Positions 24,465 through 36,305 of a stretch of DNA of 64,000 nucleotides are shown in pieces (position 1 is the stretch's first letter; each line of letters opens with the position of its first letter). The DNA comes from Lachnospiraceae bacterium JLR.KK002 (GTDB lineage: Bacteria > Bacillota > Clostridia > Lachnospirales > Lachnospiraceae). The stretch lies in NCBI GenBank assembly GCA_036941025.1, contig JAYMNP010000001.1, forward strand, positions 1,736,001-1,800,000, given 5' to 3'. The translations under genes were made by a program, and so were the position numbers. A model generated the notes under the pieces. The model searched no databases and had not been told where the DNA came from. It worked only from the letters and a program-made list of their open reading frames with translations.

Positions 24465-26339
24465 TTACAGCCTTTCCATTGCTTCTGTGATTCTGTCTGT
24501 GACGGAAGCAGCGTCAAGACCCAGTTCCTGCCGCAGAAGTTCCACATTTCCATGCTCCACATATACGTCCTCGATGGCGATATTCAGGAATTTCGGAACA
24601 TGTTCCGGCCCTTTTTCCGTTTCCAGATAACGGACTGCATGTTCTCCGAATCCGCCGCTCAGAACATTTTCTTCCATGGTTACCAGCAGCTCATGGGAAG
24701 CAGTCAGCCGCTCCAGCAGTTCCCTGTCCAGAGGTTTCACAAACCGCACATTCACCAGAGTACAGCCATACCCCAGCTTTTTCAGATTTTCCCGGACCTG
24801 ACAGGCTGTTTTCACCATGCTTCCCACCGCCAGCAGTGCAATCTGGCTTTCCTCATAAATCACTTCGCTTTTTCCCCGGACAATTTCAGCCCGATATTCT
24901 TTCAGCTCTGCCCAGGCTTCTCCTCTGGGATAACGGATGGCAACAGGATGTCCGTAACTGACTGCAAATTTCACCATGTCGGAAAGCTCCCACTTGTTTT
25001 TGGGAGCCATAACACTCATATTTGGAACAGAAGAAAGCCAGGACAAATCGAAAATCCCCTGATGGGTTTCTCCGTCGCTGCCCACAAGCCCCGCCCGGTC
25101 TATGGCAAAAGTCACCGGCAAATCCTGGATACACACATCATGGAGTATCTGGTCGTAAGCCCTCTGCAAAAAGGAAGAATACACTGCCACTACCGGTTTC
25201 ATTCCCGCTGCTGCCAGCCCTGCCGCAAAGGTCACTGCATGTTCCTCCGCAATTCCCACATCAAAAAACCGTTCCGGGAACATATTGTGAAACCGTTTGA
25301 GGCCTGTTCCGTCTTCCATAGCCGCTGTAATGGCAGTTACCTTCTCATCCCGTTCTCCCAGTTTGCGCATAACTGTGGAAAAAACGTCGGTGTAATTGGC
25401 TTTGTTTCTTTTCTTCAGAGGAAGTCCCGTTTCAATATGAAAGGGCTCCGTTCCGTGAAATCTGGCAGGATGGCGTTCTGCCGGAACATAGCCTTTCCCT
25501 TTCTGGGTGAGCACATGAACTACCACCGCCCCGTCCACTCTGGAAGCGTCCCGGAATACCCGCAGCATTCCGCCGATATCATGTCCGTCCACCGGGCCCA
25601 GATAGGTAATTCCCATATTTTCAAACAGCATTCCCGGTATCAGAAGCTGCTTGATGCCGCTTTTGGTTCTGCGAATCTGTTCCACCATGCGTTCCCCGTA
25701 TACGGGTATTTTGTTCAGGGAATTGGTCACCCCTGTCTTCAGCCCCTGATAAGCGTCCGCCGTACGCAGATTGATGAGATGTCTGGAGAGGCCTCCCACA
25801 TTTTCTGAAATGGACATTTTGTTGTCGTTCAGCACAATAATAAAATTCGTCTTTAACCTGGAAGCATTGTTTAAGGCTTCATAGGCCATTCCTCCGGTCA
25901 GTGCTCCGTCCCCGATAACAGAAACCACCCTGTAGTCTTCTCCGGTCAGTTCTCTGGCCGCCGCATAGCCCAGCCCTGCTGAAATGGAAGTGGAACTGTG
26001 TCCCGTATCAAAACTGTCACATCTGCTTTCTTTCCGTTTGGGAAATCCGCTCATGCCGCCGAACTGCCGCAGACTGTCAAACCCCTTTTTCCGGCCCGTC
26101 AGCAGTTTATGGGTATAGGACTGGTGTCCCACATCCCAGATTATTTTATCCTCCGGCAACTGAAAAAACAGGTGCAGGGCCATCGTAAGCTCCACCACCC
26201 CAAGGTTGGACGCCAGATGACCGCCATGCTCCGCAACCTGCCGAATCAGAAATTCTCTGATTTCCTCTGCCAGTACCGGTAACTCTGATTCTTCCAGTTT
26301 TTTTATATCGTTGGGTTCCTCTATTTTCTCCAATACCAT
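24465..26339 (-). CDS. dxs: 1-Deoxy-D-xylulose-5-phosphate synthase
   Basis: A 624-residue thiamine-diphosphate enzyme joining pyruvate and glyceraldehyde 3-phosphate, the first step of the MEP isoprenoid pathway. GDGALTGGMAYEALNNA (about residue 140) binds thiamine diphosphate and metal. The catalytic Glu lies in DVGIAEEHAVTFAAG. DRAGLVGSDGETHQG and the C-terminal transketolase domain are complete. The start at 26339 has GAAGGAAGGGGA upstream; 13 extra codons before it lack such a site. The polyprenyl synthase before it belongs to the same pathway. Confidence 0.96.
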   Translation of the reverse strand: MVLEKIEEPNDIKKLEESELPVLAEEIREFLIRQVAEHGGHLASNLGVVELTMALHLFFQLPEDKIIWDVGHQSYTHKLLTGRKKGFDSLRQFGGMSGFPKRKESRCDSFDTGHSSTSISAGLGYAAARELTGEDYRVVSVIGDGALTGGMAYEALNNASRLKTNFIIVLNDNKMSISENVGGLSRHLINLRTADAYQGLKTGVTNSLNKIPVYGERMVEQIRRTKSGIKQLLIPGMLFENMGITYLGPVDGHDIGGMLRVFRDASRVDGAVVVHVLTQKGKGYVPAERHPARFHGTEPFHIETGLPLKKRNKANYTDVFSTVMRKLGERDEKVTAITAAMEDGTGLKRFHNMFPERFFDVGIAEEHAVTFAAGLAAAGMKPVVAVYSSFLQRAYDQILHDVCIQDLPVTFAIDRAGLVGSDGETHQGIFDLSWLSSVPNMSVMAPKNKWELSDMVKFAVSYGHPVAIRYPRGEAWAELKEYRAEIVRGKSEVIYEESQIALLAVGSMVKTACQVRENLKKLGYGCTLVNVRFVKPLDRELLERLTASHELLVTMEENVLSGGFGEHAVRYLETEKGPEHVPKFLNIAIEDVYVEHGNVELLRQELGLDAASVTDRITEAMERL

Positions 26340-26390
26340 AGATAATCCCCTTCCTTCTCCTGTATCGTTACTTATCACCCGTTCATCAGG

Positions 26391-27278
26391 CTATTTTTCC
26401 CGTTGTATCAGTTCCAGCATCAGATTTGTCAGAAATTCATTTTTCACTACCAGCGTATTGATTAATTCCACACTGTGTCTGGAAAGCCTTTCTACTTCCG
26501 CTTTCCCTTTCTCAATCCCCCAAAGGGTCACATAAGTAGTCTTATGATTCTTTTCATCGCTGCCCGTGGGCTTGCCCAGAACCTCCGTGCTGCCGGTCAC
26601 ATCCAGAATATCGTCCTGTATCTGAAAAGCCATACCCAGTTCTCCGGCCGCCTGCTCCACCTGCCGCTGTTCGCTTCCGGTGGCTCCGGCCAGTATGGCG
26701 CCGATGAGCATGGCGCTTTCCAGCAGCGCCCCGGTTTTCAGGCGGTAAATAAACTGCAGTGTTTCTTCTGTCACAGGCTTTCCTTCCATCTCCACATCCA
26801 CACACTGTCCGCCCAGCATTCCGTAAATCCCGGATTTCCCGGCAAGGACCTGGAAGGCCTTTCCGATACGGGCATTTCCCGGTTCTGTCTCAAAGGCTTT
26901 CGCCGCAGTTTCAAAAGCGTAATTCAGCAGTCCGTCGCCGGCCAGAATTCCCATGGCTTCCCCAAACTGTGCATGGGTGGTTTTTTTCCCCCGCCGGTAT
27001 TCATCGTTATCCATGGCGGGCAGATCATCATGTACCAGAGAATAGGTATGTATCATCTCTATTGCCGCCATAAAAGGCTCTACTACTTTGGACCTGCCGC
27101 CGAACATGCGGTAAGTTTCCTGCATCAGCATGGGCCGCAGACGTTTTCCGCCTGCCAGCAGGCTGTAATTCATGGCTGATATCACCGTTTTCTGCAGGCC
27201 TTCTTCTTCCGGAAGATACGCTCTGATTACAGCTTCAATCTGTTCTGTCCGGACTGCAATTTCTGCTTTTATATCCAT
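26391..27278 (-). CDS. ispA: Polyprenyl (farnesyl) diphosphate synthase
   Basis: A 295-residue trans-prenyltransferase that chains C5 units for undecaprenol, quinone or other isoprenoids. The first Asp-rich motif is HDDLPAMDNDEYRRGK (about residue 85) and the second is QIQDDILDVTG (about residue 230). Chain length cannot be fixed exactly, but the pattern fits farnesyl/geranylgeranyl synthases. The start at 27278 is preferred. It is followed by dxs after about 50 bases and preceded by xseB, the classic xseA-xseB-ispA-dxs order. Confidence 0.92.
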   Translation of the reverse strand: MDIKAEIAVRTEQIEAVIRAYLPEEEGLQKTVISAMNYSLLAGGKRLRPMLMQETYRMFGGRSKVVEPFMAAIEMIHTYSLVHDDLPAMDNDEYRRGKKTTHAQFGEAMGILAGDGLLNYAFETAAKAFETEPGNARIGKAFQVLAGKSGIYGMLGGQCVDVEMEGKPVTEETLQFIYRLKTGALLESAMLIGAILAGATGSEQRQVEQAAGELGMAFQIQDDILDVTGSTEVLGKPTGSDEKNHKTTYVTLWGIEKGKAEVERLSRHSVELINTLVVKNEFLTNLMLELIQREK

Positions 27279-27371
27279 ATCTGTCCTGTCCTTTCTGAAA
27301 ATCCTTCCGCCGCCACAACCTTCCTGCCCTGAAACAGGCTTCATGGCCGCCTGTGCTTTCTTTCACAGTTC

Positions 27372-27620
27372 TTATGTACTGCCTGTTTCCTGCTCCGGCC
27401 CGTCAAAAGGCCTCAGTTCACCCTGTTCATCCAGGACAAGCATTTTCTTTTCCACATAATCTATTTTCTCATTGCAGTAACGGAGTTTGTGAATCCCCTG
27501 TTCGTACAGGGTGAAGGATTCCTCCAGCGTCACTTCCCGGTCCTGCATTTTTTCTATAATCTGTTCCAGTTCCTGAAAGGTTTCCTCCAGGGACGGTTCT
27601 TTTTTCTCTGTCCGGCTCAT
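27372..27620 (-). CDS. xseB: Exodeoxyribonuclease VII small subunit
   Basis: An 82-residue helical protein with the core SLEETFQELEQIIEKMQDRE and the second helix ESFTLYEQGIHKLRYCN. It forms the multi-copy small subunit of exonuclease VII around XseA. Its start overlaps the xseA stop (ATGA), which helps to balance the two subunits. Confidence 0.93.
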   Translation of the reverse strand: MSRTEKKEPSLEETFQELEQIIEKMQDREVTLEESFTLYEQGIHKLRYCNEKIDYVEKKMLVLDEQGELRPFDGPEQETGST

Positions 27621-28825
27621 ATGCCCTCCCGTTCAATTTCTGTTACTTCCGCGGTCACGTTTCCGTTCAGCATGTGAATGTACAGGGTGTCTCCCCTGTC
27701 CAATCGTTCCACATCTGAAATACCCCGGCCTGCTTCATCCGCCACAAAAGAATATCCCTGGCTTAATTTCCGGATTGGAGACAGTGCTTCCAGTCGTTCT
27801 GCGGAAAGTTCCATCTCATGCTTTTTCTGCATCAGAACATGTTCCATCCTCATGCGGAGCCTGTCTTCCAGATCAGCGGCAGTCTGCCGCTTTTCATTCA
27901 GGCGTCTCTGAGGGCTCAGCAGACGGATTCTGCTCTCGTACTGCCTCAGTCGCTCTTCTGATCGTTCCAGCCTGTCCGTAATGCCCCGGTTCAGAGCCAG
28001 CCGCAGAGACAGCAGCAGCCCTTCCAGCTCCCGGATATCATAAACCGCCAGTTCCGCAGCCGCAGAAGGAGTGGGCGCCCGCAAATCCGCCACATAATCA
28101 GCGATGGTGGTATCCGTCTCATGGCCCACTGCCGAAATAACAGGAACGGAACATTCAAATATGGCCCTTGCCACGATTTCTTCATTAAAGGCCCACAAAT
28201 CTTCCATGGAACCGCCGCCCCGTCCTGCAATAATCACATCCACACCCAACTGTTCCAGTGCATGAATGCCGTTGACAATACTGGCCGCTGCTCCCTCTCC
28301 CTGTACCAGCGCCGGATAAAGAATGGTCTGTACACAGGGATTTCTCCGGCTGCTGATATTCTGAATATCCCGGATGGCCGCTCCGGTGGGGGCTGTCACA
28401 ATACCCAGCGTCCGGATATACTTTGGAATGGGCTGTTTGTATTCCGGGGCAAACATGCCCATCTCTTCCAGCTCCTGTTTGAGCTGTTCAAAACGCCGGT
28501 ACAGCAGTCCTTCTCCGTCCGGCAGAATTTCCCGTGCATAAAGCTGGTATTTTCCGTCCCGCTCGTAAACAGAAACGGAACCCAGAGCAATCACATTGTC
28601 CCCGTTTCTCATGGTAAATGAAAGGCCCTTCCGGTTTCCGGCAAACAGCACACCGTTAATAGCTCCCGTATGATCCTTCAGGGTAAAATAAATATGCCCT
28701 GAAGTGTGATACTTACAGTTGGAAACTTCTCCCTTCACATAAATCCGGTTCATCATAAAATCCTGGTCGAACATATTTTTGATGTAGGCGTTCACCTGGC
28801 CTACGGTATATACATGCTTCGTCAT
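27617..28825 (-). CDS. xseA: Exodeoxyribonuclease VII large subunit
   Basis: A 402-residue nuclease subunit that cuts single-stranded DNA ends. It has an N-terminal OB fold (VGQVNAYIKNMFDQDF, about residues 6-100), the catalytic core with RGGGSMEDLWAFNEE (about residue 195) and SAVGHETDTTIADYVADLRA (about residue 230), and a C-terminal coiled-coil part. Start and stop overlap nusB and xseB by four bases each. Confidence 0.95.
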   Translation of the reverse strand: MTKHVYTVGQVNAYIKNMFDQDFMMNRIYVKGEVSNCKYHTSGHIYFTLKDHTGAINGVLFAGNRKGLSFTMRNGDNVIALGSVSVYERDGKYQLYAREILPDGEGLLYRRFEQLKQELEEMGMFAPEYKQPIPKYIRTLGIVTAPTGAAIRDIQNISSRRNPCVQTILYPALVQGEGAAASIVNGIHALEQLGVDVIIAGRGGGSMEDLWAFNEEIVARAIFECSVPVISAVGHETDTTIADYVADLRAPTPSAAAELAVYDIRELEGLLLSLRLALNRGITDRLERSEERLRQYESRIRLLSPQRRLNEKRQTAADLEDRLRMRMEHVLMQKKHEMELSAERLEALSPIRKLSQGYSFVADEAGRGISDVERLDRGDTLYIHMLNGNVTAEVTEIEREGI

Positions 28826-29217
28826 ACCAGTTTTGCAAGAATCCCGTTGACAAAGGAGGCCGAATCATCGGTGCCGTAGCTTTTGGCCAGTTCCACGGCT
28901 TCATTGATTGCCACCCCCACAGGGACATCTTCCTCATATTTCATTTCATATACCGCAAGGCGGATTAAGGTCAGATCCACTTTTCCCATCCGGCTGGTCT
29001 TCCAGCCCTGGGCCACCTGATTAATCATCTCGTCAATCCCGGATAAACGAGCCAGAATCTGTTCAAATTTATCCTGAATGTAAAGGGTATCTTTTTCTTC
29101 TTTTCTGTCCGGTTCTTCCAAAAACAACTGCAGCTGCTCCGGCAGTTCTTCCGCTTCATAAAATTCCGCCCGGAACAACAGTTTGAATATCTGCTCTCTT
29201 ATCTCTCTTCGGCTCAT
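28822..29217 (-). CDS. nusB: Transcription antitermination protein NusB
   Basis: A 131-residue helical RNA-binding protein that acts with NusE (S10) in rRNA antitermination. It starts MSRREIREQIFKLLFR and ends with the typical DVPVGVAINEAVELAKSYG and SFVNGILAKL segments. The start at 29217 is chosen because AAAGGAAG precedes it; the frame is open 20 codons further. It opens the nusB-xseA-xseB-ispA-dxs-tlyA-nadK-argR-recN series. Confidence 0.94.
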   Translation of the reverse strand: MSRREIREQIFKLLFRAEFYEAEELPEQLQLFLEEPDRKEEKDTLYIQDKFEQILARLSGIDEMINQVAQGWKTSRMGKVDLTLIRLAVYEMKYEEDVPVGVAINEAVELAKSYGTDDSASFVNGILAKLV

Positions 29218-29297
29218 ATGCTTCCTTTCCCAATACCTGCCGGCTTCCATCCTGCCGGATGACAGACCGGCGGCCATATCAGGGCTGTACCCACGAA

Positions 29298-29319
29298 AAG
29301 GGTGTCTGATGACACCCTT
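29298..29319 (-). terminator. Terminator between asp23 and nusB
   Basis: A perfect 9-bp stem AAGGGTGTC/GACACCCTT with a four-base loop (29298-29319), followed on the minus strand by TTTTCG. It ends the single-gene asp23 transcript, although read-through to nusB is possible. Confidence 0.65.
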
Positions 29320-29374
29320 ATGATATTATATGTCTTCCTTCACTTTTCATACAGGAATGGTTCCTGCCGCACGG

Positions 29375-29755
29375 TTACTGCTTCTGTTTTTCCATATTGA
29401 CACTGGCAATGCGCACATTGACATGGCTCACTTCCAGACCTGTCATGTTCTCAACGGCAGATTTCACCCGCTCCTGCACCTTGGTGGAAACCTCCGGAAT
29501 GGCATATCCGAACCGGATATTCAGTGCAACGTCCACTTTCACCACATTTTCTTTCACTTCCACCTTGATTCCTTTGGAGAGGTTCTTCATTCCCAGCTTG
29601 CTTACCAGCTCGTTGGTAATATTTCCGGCCATGGAACTTACGCCTTCCACCTCAGTAGCCGCCAGTCCTGCAATAATTGCAACTACCTCATCTGCAATAC
29701 GCACCTCGCCCAGATTATCGTCTTTTATCATATATGCCTTTCTGTCTTCAGCCAT
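29375..29755 (-). CDS. Asp23/Gls24 family envelope stress protein
   Basis: A 126-residue alkaline-shock-type protein. The core GEVRIADEVVAIIAGLAA and the C-terminal PEVSTKVQERVKSAVENMTG and VNVRIASV are typical of the Asp23/Gls24 (DUF322) family, which in Firmicutes helps to maintain the cell envelope. It has its own promoter and an AGGAGG site. It lies just before nusB, a conserved neighbourhood in Clostridia. Confidence 0.92.
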   Translation of the reverse strand: MAEDRKAYMIKDDNLGEVRIADEVVAIIAGLAATEVEGVSSMAGNITNELVSKLGMKNLSKGIKVEVKENVVKVDVALNIRFGYAIPEVSTKVQERVKSAVENMTGLEVSHVNVRIASVNMEKQKQ

Positions 29756-29787
29756 TGTTCACGCCTCCTAAACTTATTCATTTTTTT

Positions 29788-29816
29788 ATTATAGCAGAGT
29801 TTCCGGGTTTTGCAAA
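29788..29816 (-). promoter_or_regulatory. Promoter of the asp23 gene
   Basis: On the minus strand TTTGCA (29811-29816), a 17-base spacer and a perfect TATAAT (29788-29793), 32 bases before the start codon. Confidence 0.65.
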
Positions 29817-29831
29817 GATATTCTGACTCTT

Positions 29832-30767
29832 TTATTCTTTCTTAATACTTTCAGGCACTGAAGTATACTCGTAAGGAGTTGCCTGATAGACATAATAATT
29901 CAGCCAGTTGGTATACAGGGTATTGGCGTGGGCCCGCCACTGCAGGTTGGGCCGGACGGTACAGTCGTCCCCCTGATAGTAATTCCTCGGAACCTGGATA
30001 TCCAGCCCCTTCTCTTTATCCCGTATGTATTCCGTATGGAGAGTAATCCTGTCGTACTCCGGATGGCCCATCACAAATACTTTTTTTCCGGTGGTGTCCA
30101 TAATCAGGAAAACCCCCGCTTCTTCTGATTCCGCCAGAATGGTCAGCTCCGGCTCTTTTTCAATATCTTCTCTGCGTACCTGGGTATGCCTGGAATGAGG
30201 CGCCAGAAAATAATCGTCAAAGCCCCTGACCAGAGGGATTTTCCGATTCCGTACCCGATGTTCAAAAAGACCGAACATTTTCTGTTTCAGCATTTCTTTC
30301 TGAATGCCATAATGATAATAAAGGCCGGCCTGGGCTCCCCAGCACAGGTGCATGGTGGAGGTTACATTTGTCTCGGTCCAGGCACAGATTTCCTTAAATT
30401 CTTCCCAGTAGTCCACATCCTCATACTCTATCTGTTCCACCGGCGCTCCCGTAATAATAAATCCGTCGAATTTCCGCTCCCGGATTTCCTCAAAGGTGTG
30501 ATAGAATTTATTCAGATGGCTGCTGGAAGTATTGCGTGATTCATGGCTTCCCGCCATCACAAAGGTTACGTCCACCTGCAGGGGAGTATTGGAAAGTTCC
30601 CGCAGAATCTGCAGTTCTGTCTCTTCTTTTAAAGGCATTAAATTCAGTATTCCCACTTCGATGGGACGGATATCCTGGTGAATGGCCCTGTTTTCATCCA
30701 TGGTAAATACATTTTCCCGCTCCAGCGTTTCCTTCGCCGGCAGGTCACTTTGCACTTTGATTGGCAT
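29832..30767 (-). CDS. metA: Homoserine O-acyltransferase MetA
   Basis: A 311-residue enzyme that activates homoserine in methionine synthesis. It belongs to the MetA (homoserine succinyl/acetyltransferase) family: LNLMPLKEETELQ near the start, catalytic Cys in LCWGAQAGLYYHYG (about residue 140), FGLFEHRV and MGHPEYDRITL. Most Firmicute MetA proteins use acetyl-CoA, so the acyl donor is open. The start at 30767 has AAGGGAAAA upstream. It lies 46 bases after ligA, without a visible SAM riboswitch or T-box, so it seems to ride on the rluF-ligA transcript. Confidence 0.93.
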   Translation of the reverse strand: MPIKVQSDLPAKETLERENVFTMDENRAIHQDIRPIEVGILNLMPLKEETELQILRELSNTPLQVDVTFVMAGSHESRNTSSSHLNKFYHTFEEIRERKFDGFIITGAPVEQIEYEDVDYWEEFKEICAWTETNVTSTMHLCWGAQAGLYYHYGIQKEMLKQKMFGLFEHRVRNRKIPLVRGFDDYFLAPHSRHTQVRREDIEKEPELTILAESEEAGVFLIMDTTGKKVFVMGHPEYDRITLHTEYIRDKEKGLDIQVPRNYYQGDDCTVRPNLQWRAHANTLYTNWLNYYVYQATPYEYTSVPESIKKE

Positions 30768-30813
30768 AATTTTCCCTTCTTTCTCTATGATTCCCGTTTT
30801 TGTATATTCTGAA

Positions 30814-33623
<2,810 letters not shown>

Positions 33624-33640
33624 TGCTTATCCCCACACCT

Positions 33641-34072
33641 TTATAAAAATCTTTTTAACCGCTCTATATTTTCTTCTTCAAAATCCATCAGTTCTTCCGC
33701 CAGTTCATTGGCAAAACTTCCGGTATTTTTATTGTTATGCTTCACTTTCAGCAAATCTGTAATTCCCCTTGTATTCCCCTGTATCATCATGTCCGCCACA
33801 TGAGGGGTGCTGATATTCAGCATGGTATTGGCCTGTATGGCGCCCCACAGCATGGCTTTTTCCAGTCCGGACTCCCTGGGCGTCAGCCCGTGCTCCCATA
33901 ATCCGGCCTCCGCTTTTCTTTCAAAATCCTGAAACCGGCTTCTCTGTGACGTCAGTTCATAAGCAAACTCCTGATTGTAAATTTTTCCCATCAGTACATC
34001 AATGGCGTTTACGGCCATGGCCGCATTCTTTCTGGTTTCTTTCAAAACATTTATCTCCTGATAATTACGCAT
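33641..34072 (-). CDS. Helical protein of unknown function
   Basis: A 143-residue soluble protein that appears to be all-alpha: MRNYQEINVLKETRKNAAMA at the start, a middle helix with SQRSRFQDFERKAEAGLW, then LEKAMLWGAIQANTML and an acidic C-terminal helix LAEELMDFEEENIERLK. The layout recalls four-helix ferritin-like proteins, but no metal-binding EXXH pattern is seen. AGGAGG precedes the start. I do not recognise a named family. It lies directly upstream of rluF, and the pair may be co-transcribed. Confidence 0.7.
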   Translation of the reverse strand: MRNYQEINVLKETRKNAAMAVNAIDVLMGKIYNQEFAYELTSQRSRFQDFERKAEAGLWEHGLTPRESGLEKAMLWGAIQANTMLNISTPHVADMMIQGNTRGITDLLKVKHNNKNTGSFANELAEELMDFEEENIERLKRFL

Positions 34073-34265
34073 GGTTTCCTCCTGATCTGCTGTAACAGCT
34101 CCGTATGTTCTGTTACGCTGTTTTTCCTATTAGATTGAAACATTTTGCTTATTTTATACAGGCTTTTGTTTTGATATGATAAAAAGAATGCGCACAGCGT
34201 ATTCTCCGCGCGTGAGCGGATTGCCTGGCAATAAACTTCCTTTCCGCGAACTGCGCATCTTAATT

Positions 34266-34322
34266 TTCTTCTACAGAAAGGCACTTTCACGCTTTAGCGT
34301 GACAAGTTCTTTCCTGTAGAAG
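34266..34322. repeat. Hairpin repeat element, copy 1
   Basis: The outer arms CTTCTACAG and CTGTAGAAG enclose an inner hairpin TTTCACGC/GCGTGA. CTTTCAC-(N)-TTAG-(N)-TTTCCTGTA is shared with the stretch at 48071-48110, where the inner arms are changed together (CACAC/GTGTA). This suggests a family of small structured intergenic repeats. Confidence 0.45.
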
Positions 34323-34355
34323 AAAAAAGAGAATTACCCTTTCAGGCAATTCTCT
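34323..34355 (-). terminator. Terminator of the SH3-domain gene
   Basis: AGAGAATT (34328-34335) pairs with AATTCTCT (34348-34355); on the minus strand the stem is followed by TTTTTT. It lies about 55 bases after the stop of the SH3 protein. Confidence 0.75.
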
Positions 34356-34410
34356 CTGTTTTCTATATAGTTGGTGACTGAAAATCGCCGACCTCACCGG
34401 ACATGAACAT

Positions 34411-35574
34411 TTAATTATTCAACAGCAAATCAGTCCGGATATATCCTGTCTTTTCCTTCCATTCCACCTTGGTCCAGCCCTCTGCATAACTCAGAATTAC
34501 TTTGATACTGTCGCCAGGAGCTGTAGTTCCGACCAGTTCTGCAGATTCATTCATGGACACACGGATATTATAACTGTTGTTGGCAGTAAGAACGGTTCCT
34601 TCCGGCACATAATTAATCTCAGGCGTACTGTCTTCCTGCGGAGCCTCCGGCTCCTGAGATTCTTCCGGCGCAGCTTCCGGAGTCTCTTCCGGCTGACTGT
34701 CAGCAGGCGGATTCTCCTGATTTTCCCCTTCTTCCGGCGTTGCTTCTTCCGGCTGCTCATTATTTTCTCCGGAGGCAACTTCTGTCTGATTTTCATTCGG
34801 ATTATAGGAATCTTTCCATCCTACAATTGCCTCTTTCACAGTGTTCTCCATTGTTTTCAGATTCTCATCTGCCGCTACGGCAGCTTCATACTTGCTCTGG
34901 AACTCTGCACGGAGTTTCTGTACATCTTCCCCGCCTTCAAATTCACTGATTAACGCGTTAATTTCCGCTTCTGTCTCCTGCTCCTTCATCTGACGGTTAA
35001 AAGAACAGTAACGGTTGTCGATATAAAGTTTTCCGTCTTCCCCGGTTCTTACATAGAAGAAATCCATACCGGGAAGTCCGCCCTCCGCATTATGAAAATT
35101 CATATTAAAAGTAGCAGATACCATGTGAGAACCTTCGTCCAGACCATCCTTGCTGTAACAGGTGATCTCACTGTAGCTTTCCACATATTCATTCATCATT
35201 TTAATATAGCTTTTTTCCATATCGGAAAGATTCTGTGTCACAGTCTGAAGCTGTTCAATATCTCCTGCCGCATAGGCATTATAATAAGTGGACACCAGCT
35301 CCTTCACTTCCGGCTGCACGTCCATCGTATACTCGTCCGTTTTTTCTTCCTGTTCCTCCGGAGTCTTCTGTACCTCCTCCTGCTGTACTTTCGGAGGCTC
35401 CTTTTTCTCCTCTTTCCCTTTCCCGTTGAGCATTGTGACTCCTACTACCACGCCCAGCGCAATTACCACTGCTCCCACGGAAATCATCTTACCATTTTTT
35501 TTCAGAAAATCACTTTTATTTTCAACTCCGTTTTCGGACTGTTCATTGTTATTTTTATTCAAAGAATCGCTCAT
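34411..35574 (-). CDS. Membrane-anchored SH3-domain protein
   Basis: A 387-residue protein. After a hydrophilic N-terminus one membrane helix (about residues 30-50, ISVGAVVIALGVVVGVTML) anchors it. A helical, NTF2-like region of about 140 residues follows, then a Pro/Glu-rich low-complexity linker (about 270-320) and a C-terminal bacterial SH3 domain (NSYNIRVSMNESAELVG ... EGWTKVEWKEKTGYIRTDLL). SH3b domains often bind peptidoglycan peptides, so an envelope role is likely. It follows tRNA-Arg and has its own terminator. Confidence 0.8.
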   Translation of the reverse strand: MSDSLNKNNNEQSENGVENKSDFLKKNGKMISVGAVVIALGVVVGVTMLNGKGKEEKKEPPKVQQEEVQKTPEEQEEKTDEYTMDVQPEVKELVSTYYNAYAAGDIEQLQTVTQNLSDMEKSYIKMMNEYVESYSEITCYSKDGLDEGSHMVSATFNMNFHNAEGGLPGMDFFYVRTGEDGKLYIDNRYCSFNRQMKEQETEAEINALISEFEGGEDVQKLRAEFQSKYEAAVAADENLKTMENTVKEAIVGWKDSYNPNENQTEVASGENNEQPEEATPEEGENQENPPADSQPEETPEAAPEESQEPEAPQEDSTPEINYVPEGTVLTANNSYNIRVSMNESAELVGTTAPGDSIKVILSYAEGWTKVEWKEKTGYIRTDLLLNN

Positions 35575-35653
35575 ATCTGCTCCTTTATTTCTTATCTATA
35601 TGATTCGGCTGCATTCTGTCTGAATCACAAAATGCAGCGACTAAAAGTTTCAG

Positions 35654-35725
35654 TGCACCCAGAGGGAATCGAACCCCCAGCCCCAGAACCGGAATCTGGT
35701 ATTTTATCCGTTAAACTATGGGTGC
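35654..35725 (-). tRNA. tRNA-Arg (anticodon CCG)
   Basis: On the minus strand the 72-base sequence folds into a cloverleaf: acceptor arms GCACCCA/TGGGTGC, anticodon stem CCAGA/TCTGG with loop TTCCGGT (anticodon CCG, reads CGG), and T arm GGGGG-TTCGATT-CCCTC. The 3' CCA is not encoded. Confidence 0.93.
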
Positions 35726-35770
35726 TTTTCAGTTGTTTTTCGGAACTCTGATATTGTAACATACTTTTTC

Positions 35771-36301
35771 TTAAAAATCAAAAGAAATTTTTCCATTTTT
35801 CAAAATTTTATTAATTTCTCCGGAAATCTCTCTCGGAGTTCTGTTATCTGTGGTTATTATTACCTCTCCTGCCGCCTGATAATACGGCATTCTTTCTTCC
35901 AGCAGCTTCTCCACATATTCCAGACTCATGTTCCTGTTCAGCACCGGACGATCCGTTCCCCGGCGCACTCTGGAAAATATGGTATCAGGTCTGGCAGTCA
36001 GCAACACAACCACGCCGCTTTCCTTCATCAGCCGGACATTTTCCTCCCGCAGCACGATTCCTCCTCCGCAGGATACAATTTTTCCGCCCGTCGCTCCCAG
36101 CTCCCGCAGCAGCTCTGTTTCCAGATTCCGAAAATACCCTTCTCCCTCTGATTCAAATATTTCTCTTATAGATTTGTTCTGCTGTCCGGCAATCACTTCG
36201 TCCGTATCTACCATTTCAAATCCGGTCTCTTTTTCCAGTATACGGGAGACCGTGGTTTTGCCTGTGCCCATAAATCCGGTCATATATATATTGCGCTTCA
36301 T
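35771..36301 (-). CDS. aroK: Shikimate kinase
   Basis: A 176-residue kinase that phosphorylates shikimate. Walker A is GFMGTGKTTVSRIL (residues 7-20), DTDEVI (about 30) holds the magnesium/shikimate Asp, and CGGGIVLREENVRLM (about 75) the shikimate-binding glycines; RGTDRPVL fits the lid. The start at 36301 has GGAG upstream. It lies four bases after aroD in the same direction. Confidence 0.94.
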   Translation of the reverse strand: MKRNIYMTGFMGTGKTTVSRILEKETGFEMVDTDEVIAGQQNKSIREIFESEGEGYFRNLETELLRELGATGGKIVSCGGGIVLREENVRLMKESGVVVLLTARPDTIFSRVRRGTDRPVLNRNMSLEYVEKLLEERMPYYQAAGEVIITTDNRTPREISGEINKILKNGKISFDF

Positions 36302-36305
36302 TTCA

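Larger units (their letters stand above)
34073..34410. other. Intergenic stretch with dispersed repeat copies
   Basis: No gene is seen here. It holds an element around 34203-34250 (with AGCGGATTGCC) that resembles 41717-41780, a hairpin element at 34266-34322 that resembles 48066-48118, and the terminator of the SH3 gene. Confidence 0.6.

Noticed and set aside
23616-25808. Very long plus-strand open frame of 730 codons
   Set aside because: It is antisense to nadK, tlyA and dxs, which have full family motifs. Its translation is rich in His, Phe, Ser and Cys and has no domain, so it is a shadow of codon bias.
35654-35725. tRNA-Arg as an island insertion site
   Set aside because: Flanking genes are core genes on both sides and no repeated tRNA end was found in the window.
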